Assembly: GCF_905220565.1 (NCBI RefSeq)
Contig: NC_059416.1
Coordinates: 8,246,001 to 8,310,000, forward strand
Origin: Melitaea cinxia
Lineage: Eukaryota > Arthropoda > Insecta > Lepidoptera > Nymphalidae
Direction of reading: 5' to 3'
Length of the DNA stretch: 64,000 bases
Below the pieces are notes generated by a model. That model had not been told where the DNA came from, did not search any database, and saw only the letters and a program-made list of their open reading frames with translations. The position numbers were made by a program, and so were the translations under genes. Positions 10,816 to 23,500 of the stretch are shown one piece after another. Within the stretch, counting starts at the first letter, position 1. Each line of letters starts with the position of its first letter.

Positions 10816-13774
10816 TCAGCCTATCGCAGTCCACTGCTGGACATAGGCCTCCCCAAGTTCGCGCCACACATCCCGGTCTTCCGCAATCCTCATCCAGCCT
10901 ACACCGGCAATTTTACGTAGATCGTCGGTCCAACGGGCCGGAGGACGTCCCACACTGCGTTTGCCAAGACGCGGTCTCCACTCTAGGACCCGTCTACTCC
11001 AACGGCCATCGGTCCTGCGACACAGATGACCAGCCCACTGCCACTTCAACTTGCTAATTCTGTGGGCTATGTCGGTTACTTTCGTTCTCTCGCGGATAGT
11101 CTCATTTCTAATCCTGTCTTTGAGAGAGACCCCAAGCATAGCCCGTTCCATTGCACGTTGTGCGACTTTAAACTTGTGGACCAGTCCCTTGGTCAGTGTC
11201 CACGTCTCGGCTCCGTATGTTAACACAGGCAGGACGCATTGCTCGAAAACTTTTGTCTTCAAGCATTGCGGAATCTTCGAAGTGAAGACTCGACGGAGTC
11301 TGCCAAACGCCGCCCAGCCCAACCGAATCCTCCTATCGGCCTCCTTCTCGAAGTTGTTGCGGCCTAGTTGGATAGTATGGCCTAGGTAAATATAATCCTG
11401 AACAACTTCGAGAAGGGTACCATCGACCGATACCGGTATCGGTATGACTTGGTTGTTAAACATAACTTTCGTCTTATCCAAGTTCATACAGAGACCGACA
11501 CGTCGGGAGGACTCGTTTAGGCCGGCCAGCATTTGGCCTAACTCATCCAGCGTCTCCGCAAAGATGACAATATCGTCGGCGAAACGAAGGTGAGAGATGA
11601 ATTCACCGTTGACGTTGATGCCCCGTTCCCCCCAATCCAAGGTCTTAAAAACATCCTCTAGCGCAGTGGTAAACAGTTTCGGTGATATTACATCCCCCTG
11701 TCTTACCCCGCGCCGGAGGGAAATAGGCCTTGTTCTTTGGTCATTGACATGAACGGTCATCGTCGCCGCGTCGTACATAGATTTTAGTACTTCGATATAT
11801 CGCCAGTCGATATGACATCTCTGCAGAGAGTCCAGGACAGCCCAGGTCTCGACGGAGTCGAAGGCTTTCTCGTAGTCCACAAATGCCATACACAGCGGTT
11901 GATTATATTCTTCCGTCTTTTGGATAATCTGCCGAACAGTATGGATGTGGTCCACGGTGCTGTAGCCATTAAAACCCAGCCTGCTCTGGTGGTTGGAATT
12001 CGTCGAGTCTTCTGGCGAGACGATTCGTAACAACCCTCGAAAACAGCTTATAGACGTGGCTCAGAAGTGAGATCGGTCTGTAATTCTTTAACAGAGACTT
12101 ATCGCCTCTCTTAAAGAACAGCACCACCACACTCCTGGACCACGCCTCCGGCGTGGTACCTCGGTGGATGACGGCGTTAAATAGTCTTGCCAAGGCTTTC
12201 AGGACAGGTCGCCCTGCGGCTTTAAGGAGTTCAGTGGTAACTCCGTCATCCCCCGGGGCCCTTCCGTTTTTAAGCTGCCCGAGCGCTGCACCAATCTCAT
12301 CCCCTTCGAAGTCCGGGATACACTCCGAATAATGGCGCAACAATGGTGCCCGTGGATCTTCGGTGTCCCAAGTCGCAGGCTTGCGTGCGCTCGACGAGTA
12401 CAGCTGTCCATAAAAATTCTCAACCTCTTCTCGGACCTGAGGGCGAGAGCAGACGGTTCTGCCATCTGCTGTTTTAAGCTTCGCAAGAAGGCTTCTCCCC
12501 AATGGTCTTTGGAAAACTTTGGACCCCCTATTCTGCTCAATCAGAGTAGCAACCTCTCTCGTATTTGAGCAGCGGAGGTCTCGGCGAATAATTTTCCGTA
12601 CCCTCTTGGAAAGAGCCCTCTGTTCTGGCGAAACAGCCGGCAACTCGCGCCTCTGCCGCATCAGATCCAAGGCTTCGGGAGAAAGTTTGGACTGCTTCGT
12701 TGGCTTTGTTGGTGGAAAGTGCCTGCGACCCAGTGTACACACCGTCTTCACCACGTTGTCGGTTATCTCGTCCACGTCGCTAGTAGTTTCCAGCGAATCG
12801 AATCGGTTTTGGAGTTCCAACTGAAACTGCTCGGAGCCACATAGTATTTGGGGCAGCGTAGGTCGGAGAGTAGATTTCATCAAGCGGGTCCGCTCCTTTC
12901 GGAGACATATATTCAGAGTGCCCCGTACTAGCCGGTGGTCGCTGCCGGTGTTAAACCTGTTAACCACTGAGACATCTCTGAATATATGCCTTTTATCCGC
13001 TATGATGAAATCTATCTCGTTCCTCGTCACAGTATCGGGGCTTTGCCATGTCCACCTCCTTTGGGGCTTCTTCTCAAAAAATGAGTTCATCAAGAAGAGC
13101 CCCTCCGATTCGAGGAAGTTGACAAGCGTCTGCCCCCTGTGATTCCTGTGCCCCAATCCGTGTGGTCCGATGCTCGATCCGTCGCGGCCTTGTACTCCCA
13201 CTTTAGCGTTGAAGTCTCCCATAACAACGCTGTAGAAGGTCGAAGTAGTGCCATGTATGGCCCTTGTAATATCTTCATACAAGGCTTCGACTTCATCGTC
13301 AGAGTGTGCCGAGGTCGGCGCATATACCTGTATCACTTTCAGGGAGTACCTGTCGGTGAGCTTAAGTACAAGGTACGCTACCCGGGCCGACACACTACTG
13401 ACTTCCACAACGTTGTTAGTGAGAGTCTTGTGAACCAGAAAACCGACGCCACCTTGGGAAAGCCCATCACCTTCACGGAAGTAGAACAAGTGCCCGGAGT
13501 CCAGGATCATCGTGTCCTCTCCCTCTCTTCGGACTTCAGACAACCCCAGTATGCTCCACTTAATGTGACTAAGTTCTACCTCAAGTTCGGTGAGGTGATG
13601 GTCCAACCGTAGCGTGCGTCCATTATACGTAGCCAGGAATATTTTTCTATGGCAGCCTCCCGTACCCCGGTGATTCTTAGCACCCTCTACCCCACCGTTA
13701 CCACGGCCGCTGCCGTAGCCGGGAATAGTGGGGCTGCCGGGAACTGAGGGCCTTATTTTTAGGTTCGAACTCAT
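10816..13774 (-). pseudogene. LINE endonuclease-reverse transcriptase, split by one frameshift
   Basis: The N-terminal part (13774-11969, 601 codons) holds an apurinic-type endonuclease: YNGRTLR (N51), GLSEVRR (E80), YAPTS (Y151), MGDFNAKVG (D187, N189), RNEIDF (D255) and GSDHR (D279, H280). It then enters the reverse transcriptase (KRGDKSLLKNYRPISLLS) and stops just after PPEQAGF. The reading continues in another frame (open from 12033, ending 10816). That frame has NGYSTVDHI, AFVDYEKAFD, RQGDVISPKLF, the catalytic FADD and a C-terminal part ending EAYVQQWTAIG. The frame break falls at the A run 11971-11974 (TTTT on the coding strand), consistent with a +1 or -2 indel. No other stop interrupts the roughly 985 codons. 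The ATG at 13774 is the first of the frame. As read, the protein is not made intact. Confidence 0.93.
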
Positions 13775-14034
13775 GGGGGTTTTTGCCCATAGTCACCACG
13801 CTGGGCAGGCGGGTTGGTGACCGCAGGGCTGACTTTGTCGCACCGAAGACGCTGCTGCCCGTCCTCGGTCTGTGCATTTAAAAAGCCAGCAGTTGGATGG
13901 CTATCCCGCCATCGGTCGGCCTTTTAAGTTCCAAGGTGGTAGTGGAACTGTGCTATCCCTTAGTCGCCTCTTACGACACCCACGGAAAGAGATGGGGTGG
14001 CTAAATTCTTTAGTGCCGTAACCACACAGCACTA
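13775..14034 (-). repeat. 5' leader of the RTE LINE
   Basis: Untranslated 5' region before the endonuclease ATG. On the element strand it contains CACCCCATCTCTTTCCGTGG, GTCGTAAGAGGCGACTAAGG and GCAGCAGCGTCTTCGGTGCG. The same block makes up most of the short elements at 14.2, 33.1, 34.7, 46.6 and 50.2 kb, and the fragment at 29.2 kb. Confidence 0.85.
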
Positions 14035-14045
14035 GCAATATGTGT

Positions 14046-14100
14046 ATGTATATATATATATATATATACACACATATATGTATCTTTATATATATTTATT
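14046..14100 (+). repeat. AT-rich tail of the interrupted SINE / TA microsatellite
   Basis: ATGTATATATATATATATAT then ACACACATATATG follows directly on the LINE's downstream target-site copy. It is what the head-type-3 SINE has after GTGTAATAT at 28.0 kb. Confidence 0.55.
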
Positions 14101-14226
14101 CTATGTATATTTATCAAAACTTTAATACTTAATTACTTTTAATAGTTTTAATTATCTGTAGTAAGTATATTAATAAATTCAAAAAATAAAAAGTTAATGA
14201 GGGACAAAGTTAACTTTTTTAATATA

Positions 14227-14535
14227 TCATCATCATCATTTCAGCCTATCACAGTCCACTGCTGGACATAGGCCTCCACTCATCTGTGTTTCCCATAGTC
14301 ACCACACTGGGCAGGCGGGTTGGTGACCGCAAGGCTGGTTTTGTCGCACCGAAGACGCTGCTGCCCGTCTACGTCCTGTGTATTTCATTGCCAGTAGTTG
14401 GATGGTTATCCCGCCATCGGTGGGCTTTTTAAGTTCCAAAGTGGTAGTGGAACTGTGTTATCCCTTAGTCGCCTCTTACGACACCCACGGGGAGAGAGGG
14501 GGTGGCTATATTCTTCATTACCGTAACCACACAGC
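14227..14535 (-). mobile_element. Mini-RTE: LINE 5' leader joined to LINE 3' end
   Basis: On the minus strand the leader block (GTGTGGTTACGG ... GGTGACTATGGG) passes directly into the LINE 3' tail (CCAGCAGTGGACTGTGATAG) and a (GAT)n run. The whole coding region is missing. It lies about 190 bp from the 5' end of the full LINE, in the same orientation. No clear target-site duplication is visible. Confidence 0.8.
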
Positions 14536-14789
14536 AAGTAAGTAGTTAAGTAAGTAGATTAAATGTGTTCTTGATCGTCAAATATAATATTGACTTTTTG
14601 CAGCCCAATGTTTTATCAGCGCTGTCTAGTCAATTAGTATTACTAGGTCATTACGGAACGGAAATAGCCAGCGGTGCAGTTACTTGGATGTTACGGTCGT
14701 TACTCGATGTATGAATTATCTCGTTACTTTATGTGATGACTGTTATCTATACAATCATATGCTCCTTTGAAACGAACATTCCTTCCTAT

Positions 14790-15160
14790 CTTTTTATTAT
14801 ATCTATACATATAAATAAAATTGGAGTGTTTGTTGTTGAGTTGTTGTTGTTGTAATATTAAAATAACAGCATTTTACTAAATGCACATGCATGTATACAC
14901 GGTACATATATCGAACTAATTTTTTTTACAATTTTTGTCTGTCTGTCTGTCTGTCTGTTTGTTCCGGCCTCTGAATCGGCTGGACTAATAATTTTGACGG
15001 GACTTTCACTGGCAGATAGCTAATGTAATAAGGAGTAATTTAGGATAATTTTATTTTAGAAATTTATTTATTTTATAACTCTGCGAAGTAAATAATAACT
15101 TTGTTGTTGTTAAATTTCACGCGGATGAAGTCGCGGGCACAGCCTGTATATTATAAACTA
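14790..15160 (+). mobile_element. Interspersed repeat with internal (TGTC)n
   Basis: TATACATATAAATAAAATTG, six TGTC units at about 14937-14958, GACGGGACTTTCACTGGCAG and ACGCGGATGAAGTCGCGGGC. This type ends in an AAGTCGCGGGC motif typical of lepidopteran genomes (from memory). Family not assigned. Confidence 0.6.
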
Positions 15161-15177
15161 AAGACCAGAATTGGATA

Positions 15178-15438
15178 TTGAGGTAGAGCACAGTAGGATG
15201 TATCCTGCTCAAAATATGGAACAACCCGATTTGCGAAGTTCCTTAATCTTACAGCAGATCATAGCTAAATAAAACTACTTCTAAGTAGTGTTTTGTTTCT
15301 GTGGTGAGCAAGGGGGCCAGAGCTCCTGGGAAGGGTTAGGGGTAGGTTCCGCAACGCGCGTGCGCTGCTTCAGGTGTTGCTACTATGATACCTAAATGCT
15401 TACTATCAGGTGGGCCGTACGCTTATTTGGCGATGGAG
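15178..15438 (-). mobile_element. SINE-like repeat, family M
   Basis: On the plus strand GAGGTAGAGCACAGTAGGAT, TCCTGCTCAAAATATGGAAC, AGTGTTTTGTTTCTGTGGTG and GAGCTCCTGGGAAGGGTTAG, the reverse of the 49.9-kb copy. It directly follows another repeat ending near 15160. Confidence 0.75.
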
Positions 15439-15654
15439 TTATATTGAAAAAATTATGTTACTTACAGGTTTTGTATTACATTTACTAGTACCAATTAACA
15501 AAGCATCTAGTTGGTCGACTAAGTGATTCGTGAAACTTTGTATTATTTAAAAAGAGAACGATGTTTTGTACAAAAGTAAACATACTTCGTTTCAAACTTC
15601 CTTATACTATTTGCCCCCTTTTAGGTTATGTTGGTAATCTGGAAATAGCCCACA

Positions 15655-15780
15655 ATTATAATCGCACAAACCACGGCAAGCATCTGCATGGCTTTTACAA
15701 ATATAATCATGTGCAGGGATCGAACTTCGTGACCACTAAAACATCAGTCAGGCGTCGTGACTACTGCGACAATGTCATGG
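15655..15780 (-). mobile_element. Degraded tRNA-like SINE head
   Basis: GCACAAACCACGGCAAGCAT and GTGCAGGGATCGAACTTCGT (B box on the minus strand) match the SINE head and early body; the rest is diverged. Confidence 0.6.
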
Positions 15781-15789
15781 TAAAAGTAT

Positions 15790-18700
15790 AATATTTTTTA
15801 ATAAAAGAAACTTATATTAATCTTCCAAAAGTATGTACAGTTTCTTCAAATTCTTATGAAGTAAGAACTTGATGCATAAAGTATCCTTCATCTTATATTG
15901 ATATATTGATTTGGTGGCCACTAATCAATATCTAATAAATCATTGATAGCCAATGACGTATAACCAGTAATTATTATGAAAATGAATGTGAAATCGTGAA
16001 AACGCTATTTTAACTGTTGATTCTCTTCTGAGTGAAAATAAAACCGATGTATCACACGATTCAGAATCATTCAAAGATTCTAATTGAGACATATTTATAG
16101 TGATTGACGGGTTTTGTTTAATAATTTTAAAGTATAAAATCAATAATTAATATAGTAATAATAATCAGTATAGTAATAAGTTAATAATAAGACCTTATCT
16201 AACCCTAGATATTTTATCAAAATTTTCGATTTATTTCTAGTCTAGCAAAAAAATTTTTGATAACCCAGATATTTCTCCTAAAGGTAAATCCTATGCAGTT
16301 CCAGATATCTATGGGAGGCAGTGATCAATGAAAATAAGACTGAGCTGGCTATCCATTTGATCCTTTTTTTTATACAAAAAACATGAACTTATGTATGCAT
16401 GGCTAGTATGGCATATGACGAACCATAAAAATCGAAGTTTAGTTTTGGAGTGTGTTTTTTTTTAGAAAAGAGAGCAAAGATAGAAAAAAAATATCTAATG
16501 GTTAAACTTACGCTTCGCGTTACAGCCTGTAATATCCCACTGTTGGTCATAGGCCTCTTTCTCCATGTAGGAGAAGCTTCAGAGCTTAATCCACCACGCT
16601 GCTCCAATATGGGTTACTTAATTACCCCTAATTTAAATTAGCGAATATTTTAAATTCCCAATCACTCAAAGTCACTCAATCACTGAGTCCTAAGTAATCG
16701 TGTATGGTTATGTAAAAATATCTACATAGTAAGATTTTTTTAATTTTTTGGAAAATATGTTTAAATTATTACTTTTTGTTGATCTTTTTACTTTTTACGT
16801 TATATTATGTAATAAAAATTTGTAAATACTCGTATAGTAAGAATAATTTTTAATGAATATAAAAATTTACTACTCGTCGTTTTTATAAAATATTAAACGA
16901 GTCTCGTCTATAAATATATTCCTAATCAATTTAAACGTAACGTTTAAATAGCGTGTGAGTGAAAATCGTTTGCCTCGAATCTATAGTCTGGGGAAAACAC
17001 AAATAGTCGTTATCGCTATATGTCACTTGTGACAGCTATTATTAATATTATATATTAATTTCGTAATGTATTAGACAATAATAATGATAAATAAGACAAA
17101 TTGTATGTTCAGTATTATTGTATTACTAAATGTAGTTCCTTTTATCGTAACTATGATGGATGTTCTTTCGAATTTAATTTGATATATTTAGTTACTGTAT
17201 TGTTAATTATTGTCTGTCATTCTTAATAGGCATGCGCATGTTATGTATATTGTATTTTATATTGGCTATGCCCCGCGGTTTCACACGTGATAATTAGAGG
17301 TAAAAATATTGGCCATCAAAATCTAAAATAATTTTTCAATTCGATAAAAGGCAACAAAGATTTCGTAAAAAGGCTCAATTGGGCCTCTTGAATAAATAAA
17401 AATTTTCATTAATTGATTACATTATTTCTCTAGAAAATCTTCTGTACATTAATCGTCATCATAAACTGTTATTGTAAATAGATAGATATATGATATTCAT
17501 AAGCTGCGCTTATTACATTTATTTTATGAGTAAGATTTAAAATGTTTTGGAATATAAACTAATGTTAAAGATATCTCAATTATGTATTGTTTTAATGCTA
17601 ATTGTAAAGATATTTTGACAACTTTCTCGTATGTGTATGTGTATGTATAGATAAGAAAATATGAGATGTGTTTATATAGAAAGAAATTCGTAAAAGTGTT
17701 TGTGCGTTGAAATTTTTTTAAAACTTAAAATGTTAACTGTTTGTAGTTGCCATATTTATTCTTTTTTTAAAAGCTGTTAGCTGTTAATGATTCGCTAACA
17801 TGCAAAGTATTCCGTACCACTAAACATAAATTAACACGATATATTTTACGATCGAGCCGCGAATAAACAGTTAAGTTTTAGTAAAAGTATTTTTTTGAAG
17901 ATTTGAAGCTATTTTGTTACTCCTGGTTATTTTTGATAAAAAGATTTTGTCTCACTTGAGGTTTGCGATTGTGATCACCACTGTGATTAACGTGTTGATT
18001 ACGTAGACACTGTTCGTCAATCTATCATTTTTTGTGAATTGATGTACGAAAGGCCTTATTGCTAAAAAAACCTTTTCATTCCAGACAACCTATGACCGAA
18101 CGAACTATGATAATTTATGGGAAAGCAAAAAGACAAAAATATATAGTTTTAATTAGTTACTTTTTATCGACATAGAATGTCGTTGTATGATAAATTAGCT
18201 ACAGGCTTTGAATGATCGTATTCAGCTTTTTAAAGTTGTCGAACTTTTTTTCTTGAGTGTTTTAAGTTTTATTTTTTGTTACAGCTTAAAAAGGTGACTA
18301 AGTGTGTAATTAAATTAAAACTAGGTTACTGCCTTCCTTATTAAATAAAATAAAACTTTTGCTTTCATTTTACGAAACCCGTCTTAGAGATATTAAGGAT
18401 ATTTTTTTTGTCTTTTAAAAGAATCTGCTGTGTTACAGAATTATAACATTATTACCATTTTAGAGATCTTTATGTGTATTGCAATTGAAACAAGCATTAT
18501 GTATTTAATGGAAGTCATTCAAGATTAAAAGAAGTAGTAACTAAGAGTGTCAACCCTTGTGTCATGTACGGAAAATGCGAGTGAATCAGAAATTGAAATT
18601 TGAGTCCGACAAATATGTATATAAGTAGTTCCTGGTAAAACGTATGTCTTAAGTAAATGACCAACGTGGAATTGTAAAGTAAAATTACGTGCTGTTCAAA

Positions 18701-19007
18701 CATTAAACAAAATATCGTTCATACAATTTATCATATGTTGTCATGTTAATTCATGTTACGTGAAATATTGTTCATATTTTTTTGACGATGTTTAGCGCAG
18801 TAAACTCAGCAACTGACTGTTGTGCTAGTAGTTTTGGTTTCGATTTTTTATGACGAATTTTTGTCATTAAGGTTTTGTCACGGCCTGTGCTATTTGATAT
18901 GTGTCTCTAGACCTTGATGTTATTGATTAATGAATATTATTATCCTCTGGCTATTGAATCTTTGGTTTACTCCTTCATTATTGATTTATACAACCAAAGC
19001 GACAAAT
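15790..19007. other. Intergenic, AT-rich, no gene seen
   Basis: Contains the SINE tail at 16.5 kb; otherwise no recognisable feature. The open frames here are short and of low complexity. Confidence 0.55.
16507..16615 (-). mobile_element. SINE tail fragment
   Basis: TACGCTTCGCGTTACAGCCT, AATATCCCACTGTTGGTCAT and AATCCACCACGCTGCTCCAA on the plus strand: 3' part of the tRNA-headed SINE family only. Confidence 0.7.
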
Positions 19008-19240
19008 AAGTGTACGGCCCTGATGTTGAGCGGTTACCGTACACTATAGACGTCTGATACACAAGAGGCATCGTAAGTGCATTGCCGACCTACCCCTGAC
19101 CCTTCCTGGGAATTCTGGTCACGTTACTCACCACAGAAACACGATACTACTTAAGAGCAGGACTATTTAGCTAATTTAGTTAATTATCTTTTGACCATAT
19201 TTTTTCCTGGTGTTCCATATCTCAACGAAATATGGTTTAA
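19008..19240 (+). mobile_element. SINE-like repeat, family M, diverged
   Basis: AGTGTACGGCCCTGATGTTG, GCATTGCCGACCTACCCCTG, TTCTGGTCACGTTACTCACC and CTATTTAGCTAATTTAGTTA follow the family order with many changes. Confidence 0.65.
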
Positions 19241-20450
19241 TACAGACATAATATGTTATGTACTGTCTCATAGACTCATACAATACTTATGTAACCCATA
19301 TTATTTTTAATGTCGTCAAATCAAATCACGTCAAATACTTACCGTGTGCAAAATTGACTAATGATTAAAATAGTCATTTGTCACTTAAAACTCAATTAAA
19401 AGAATCTTATGTCAAACAGTACTAATTATTCATATTATCAAGATATATTACAAAATTCAATTTTCACGGTCTTCTTACCATGTCACCCAATAAAATGATC
19501 TAAATATTTTAATATATTGTTACAAAGTAAAGAGATAGTTACAAAGATAAATGACATCGTTATTCACAGTGACTCTTACGTTGTGTAAATGATACCACTA
19601 TATTCTTATCCCTAGCGTAAACGCATTTAGTACACTGAAAGAAAATTTACTTAACTACAAATTGATAATTTCTGCAGTAGTGAAAGAGTTATATTTTGAA
19701 CAATGTTTACTAGTGGTCGCCCAGTGGTCGAAATTCGACCATAATTAATTTAAATTATAAGTTTGAACATTATTAAGGTTCTGTTGTCAAAGACTACACT
19801 TCTATAATCACAGATTGCAACGAGGCTACACAGTAAAAATAATATTAATCTTTAATCTACCATCAATTTGACCACAGACTTTAACAATAAATAAAAGAGT
19901 ATATAGGTACCTTGTGTTTGTAAAATACACGGTAGTGTGTGCAATGTTTTTTTTATTGATTTAATGTAATTTTTATGCATAGTAAAAAAAAATATTAGCA
20001 TTTCTAGACTCCTTTTCTATGTAAACCATAAGTGTGCAAAATTACATACTCCTCAGTCCACGCAATTTTCGTAAAAAAGGGTACAAATTTTTTTATTTCA
20101 CATATATAGATAATATATAAATAAACAGCTACCACACTTCATTTATTTAACTACCCAACAACGTAGTTTAAAGAATTCGAAATTTAAAGGACGATTGAAT
20201 TGTTAAGCATATAGTTATAAGTTTATATTAATTCAGAAAAAATAAAACAAATAGTCCACCAACCACTTCTATATTATTAGTCAAAATAAAAGAGACACAA
20301 GGTACCTCACAACAGAAAACAAAACATTCAAACCTCTGGTATCACTAAACTCAATTCAATTCCTCTACTAATATTGTGTGCGACTGTACAATAAACTGCA
20401 TAAATGCATCGATGCATCCCTCTTAGTAACACCACTGTACCGTGAAACTA
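19241..20450. other. Upstream region of OsiB
   Basis: No gene or repeat recognised. The last few hundred bases before the TATA box are a bit richer in GC and may contain regulatory sites; no specific motif is claimed. Confidence 0.45.
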
Positions 20451-20456
20451 AGCACA

Positions 20457-20462
20457 TATAAA
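20457..20462 (+). promoter_or_regulatory. TATA box of OsiB
   Basis: TATAAA lies 71 bp before the OsiB ATG. An initiator-like ACAGTG is centred about 31 bp downstream (20488-20492), which predicts a short leader of about 40 nt. The spacing fits an insect TATA/Inr core promoter. Confidence 0.55.
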
Positions 20463-20527
20463 CGCTAACACTGTTCTAGTTTTAAACACAGTGCCCAAAC
20501 CACCACGAACGTGCAAACGACGTCAAA

Positions 20528-23500
20528 ATGGTGCCCAAATATCTCCTCGTATTGACCTTGGCAGTAGCCGTCAGTGCAAGAACTGCATCAACAAACCATA
20601 ACAAAATTGAAGAGGCGAGGAGTTCAGAGGACACCGTTTTGGGAGACCTTAAACTCGCATATGAAACATACAGAGATTGCAGTGGCAGCGACCTCTCCAG
20701 CTGTCTCAAAGTAAAATTAGCCAAATCATTGAATAGGATATCGAAGAGCGACGAGATTTCCATTCTCAACGGCGTCAAGATAACTAAAAATAATGAGGCG
20801 GTCAAAAACGTGGAAGTCGAAGAAGCGATTCCGAGAGGTCTTGACGAGAGCTCATTGGACAACCTTATCTTGGACAAAATCGTTGGATTCATGCAAACTC
20901 ATACCATCCAGGTAAATTATGATATTTATGCTAAGGTAAAAAATGTTGGAAAAACAGTTTGATAATAATAATGCTTATCAACTTTAAACGATAACGATGA
21001 AAATTTGTCTTCTTTGTTATCTGAAAATGTTTGAAAATTTGACAACTTTTGGAAGATATTTTTTTTAAATTAGGCTTGATATAATTTTTAAATAGGACAC
21101 TACATTTTATGTTATAAAGCTAATTTGCAAACGTCCCCTTTTACCAAAACCACTTTAGCATATTGTTGCCTGGTTTGTTGATTGTTGCCATATGACCCAG
21201 TTTACAGTTCAGACTTATTTTGTCAAATATTATTCTTTGTTCGCACATTTCATGACTGTATATGATACATATAAAATACTTCGAAGAATAATTAATCCCA
21301 AATAATTGTGTTTGCTCACAAACGAAAAAAAACCGACTTCAATTACATCGACAAGTAATACAACGTAGATCGACGAAAAAATAGTCAAGCAACTACGCGT
21401 TATCAAAGATCACTCATAAATGTGACCACATGATAAACATCGGCTTTCGATTAAATTAAAAATCATTAAAATCGGTACACCCAGTAAAAAGTTATTGCGG
21501 ATTTTCAAGAAGTTCCCTCGATTTCTCTGGGATCCCATCATCAGATCCTGGTTTCTTTATCATGGTACTAAACTAGGGATATCTTCTTTCCAACAAAAAA
21601 AGAATTATCAAAATCGGTATACCTAGTAAAAAGTTATTGCGGATTTTCAAGAGTTTCCCTCGATTTCTCTAGGATCCCATCATCAGATCCTGGTTTCCTT
21701 ATCATGGTACTAAACTTGGGATATCTCCTTTCCAACAAAAAAAGAATTATCAAAATCAATACATCCAGTAGAAAGTTATGCGGTATAATACAACGTAGGT
21801 CGACGAAAAAAGCGTCAAGTAAAAACGCATTATTAGATATAGCTCGAAAAGTAGTTGTTAGATCTCAAATAAATTTAAATGGGACCAATTGGCACACACC
21901 ACCTTTCGATTAAAAGAAAATTTGTTGAAATTGCTCCACCCAGTCAAAAGTTCTGATGTAACATACATAAAAAAAAAAATACAGTCGAATTGACAACCTT
22001 CTCCTTTTTTGGAAGTCGGTTAAAAAAATAAAAATAGAATGAATTGGCAGAAAAAAATTCGTTTCGTTTCTTTGAATATAAAGATATGGGTATCAAAGTT
22101 CTCGATCTCGGTTTCTCTACAGGTTTAATTGCTATTTCCAACTGTAACGAGCTTGACAACTCATCGACAAGTTTTCTAGAATAGTATTTAATCTTATGCT
22201 CGTCCATTAATATTTTATTAAGTGATAAACATTTCGTAATGTCCATTATTACTTTGATTTTATACACTGATTCTTGGAATTAATTCGTATTATTCGTTTT
22301 CATTTGACTATCGATATACTCAGGGTTTGCATTTTGTTTCAATAAAATCATGTTACAATGTTTGGGTTTTTGAAAATTTTTGAATTAATCAAAATAGGTA
22401 TTTCCACCATCTTTGTAAAATGCCAAAATTAACTAACCCTTATCTACTAGCAGTAATTATTACAAATAGAATTTTGAACGTGTTAAATTTATCGGTTCGT
22501 TTTAAAAAAACTATTATTAAAATTAAGTATAACCAGTATATTGAGAAAGCTGATAAAGAACTTCACATAAAATTTAAAGGAAATGTAACAAAAAACTATA
22601 AATTTATCAGTCACCGAGAAAAGACTTCCAGATGAGCAGAAAACAACTATATTATTAGCTCTCGCTATAATTTTTTTTATAGCAATGTTTGATCAAAATT
22701 AAGCATTTTAAAAGTTTAAAATCTAGTAACATATAAAATAAAATATGATTAACCAATAAAGAGTAATTAGAGTTAGAAATTATGACAAATAATTTAATTA
22801 AATTTTTACACTACTTGTGAATTAATTAAAACCTGCCCAATTTTGTTTTAAATGTATATTTAAATTTTAAAGTGATATTTACAATGGCAGAAACTCAAAA
22901 TACACTTAAAATACTAATAGCATTACTCCTCGCTTGAGCTTGTCGGGTAAACCCACAATGCACACTTCGTGTAACACTGATGTAACAATTACAAGGTGAA
23001 TGTCGGATTAACAGATACGGTATCAAAACAATTATTATTCATAACGCATTCAAACACTTAAATGTATGAAGTTCAACACTTTTTTATTGCTTGTTACATA
23101 AAATCGACCAATATGTTACGTCAGTTAAAATAAAATTGACGAATTAATTATACTTATCGTTACTTATATCATGGGTTTTGAAGCCTATGTTGTGCAGGGA
23201 TGAAAGTAGAGTCAAGACTTAGGAGACCAGCTTAAAGTAAGGGTAAAATTTTAGAGAACATGGTTATGTGCTTTATTCAATGTGTTAATGATAATAATTA
23301 TAATTAAATAAGTTTGGAATTTAAGGTGTTATCTTATCTACGCATTGATAGTCGTAGATATTATTTTGTATTAACGTGATGCAATTTCAATGCTCATGTT
23401 AATATTTTATACGAAAAAAAAAATTCACTATTTTTGGACTGCAAAAATTTGAAAATATGATCCAATTTAGTACATATATTATATTTCCGAACCTTTTCTT

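Larger units (their letters stand above)
10812..14034 (-). mobile_element. Near full-length RTE-clade non-LTR retrotransposon (LINE) with target-site duplication
   Basis: A 3.2-kb element bounded by the perfect 11-bp direct repeat GCAATATGTGT (10801-10811 and 14035-14045). On the minus strand it starts about 14034 with GCTGTGTGGTTACGG and has a 5' leader of about 260 bp. It then encodes one endonuclease-reverse transcriptase and ends immediately after the stop codon in ...GGCTGAAGTG. Order (EN then RT, no LTRs, hardly any 3' UTR) fits the RTE clade; the protein resembles lepidopteran RTE endonuclease-reverse transcriptases from memory. The element sits inside a tRNA-headed SINE. Apart from one frameshift it looks young. 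Confidence 0.93.

Noticed and set aside
10770..13612. Several plus-strand open frames of 65-157 codons
   Set aside because: They are antisense shadows of the LINE endonuclease-reverse transcriptase on the minus strand.
20482..20892. 136-codon minus-strand open frame
   Set aside because: It is antisense to exon 1 of OsiB, whose sense frame has a signal peptide, family motifs and matching splice sites.
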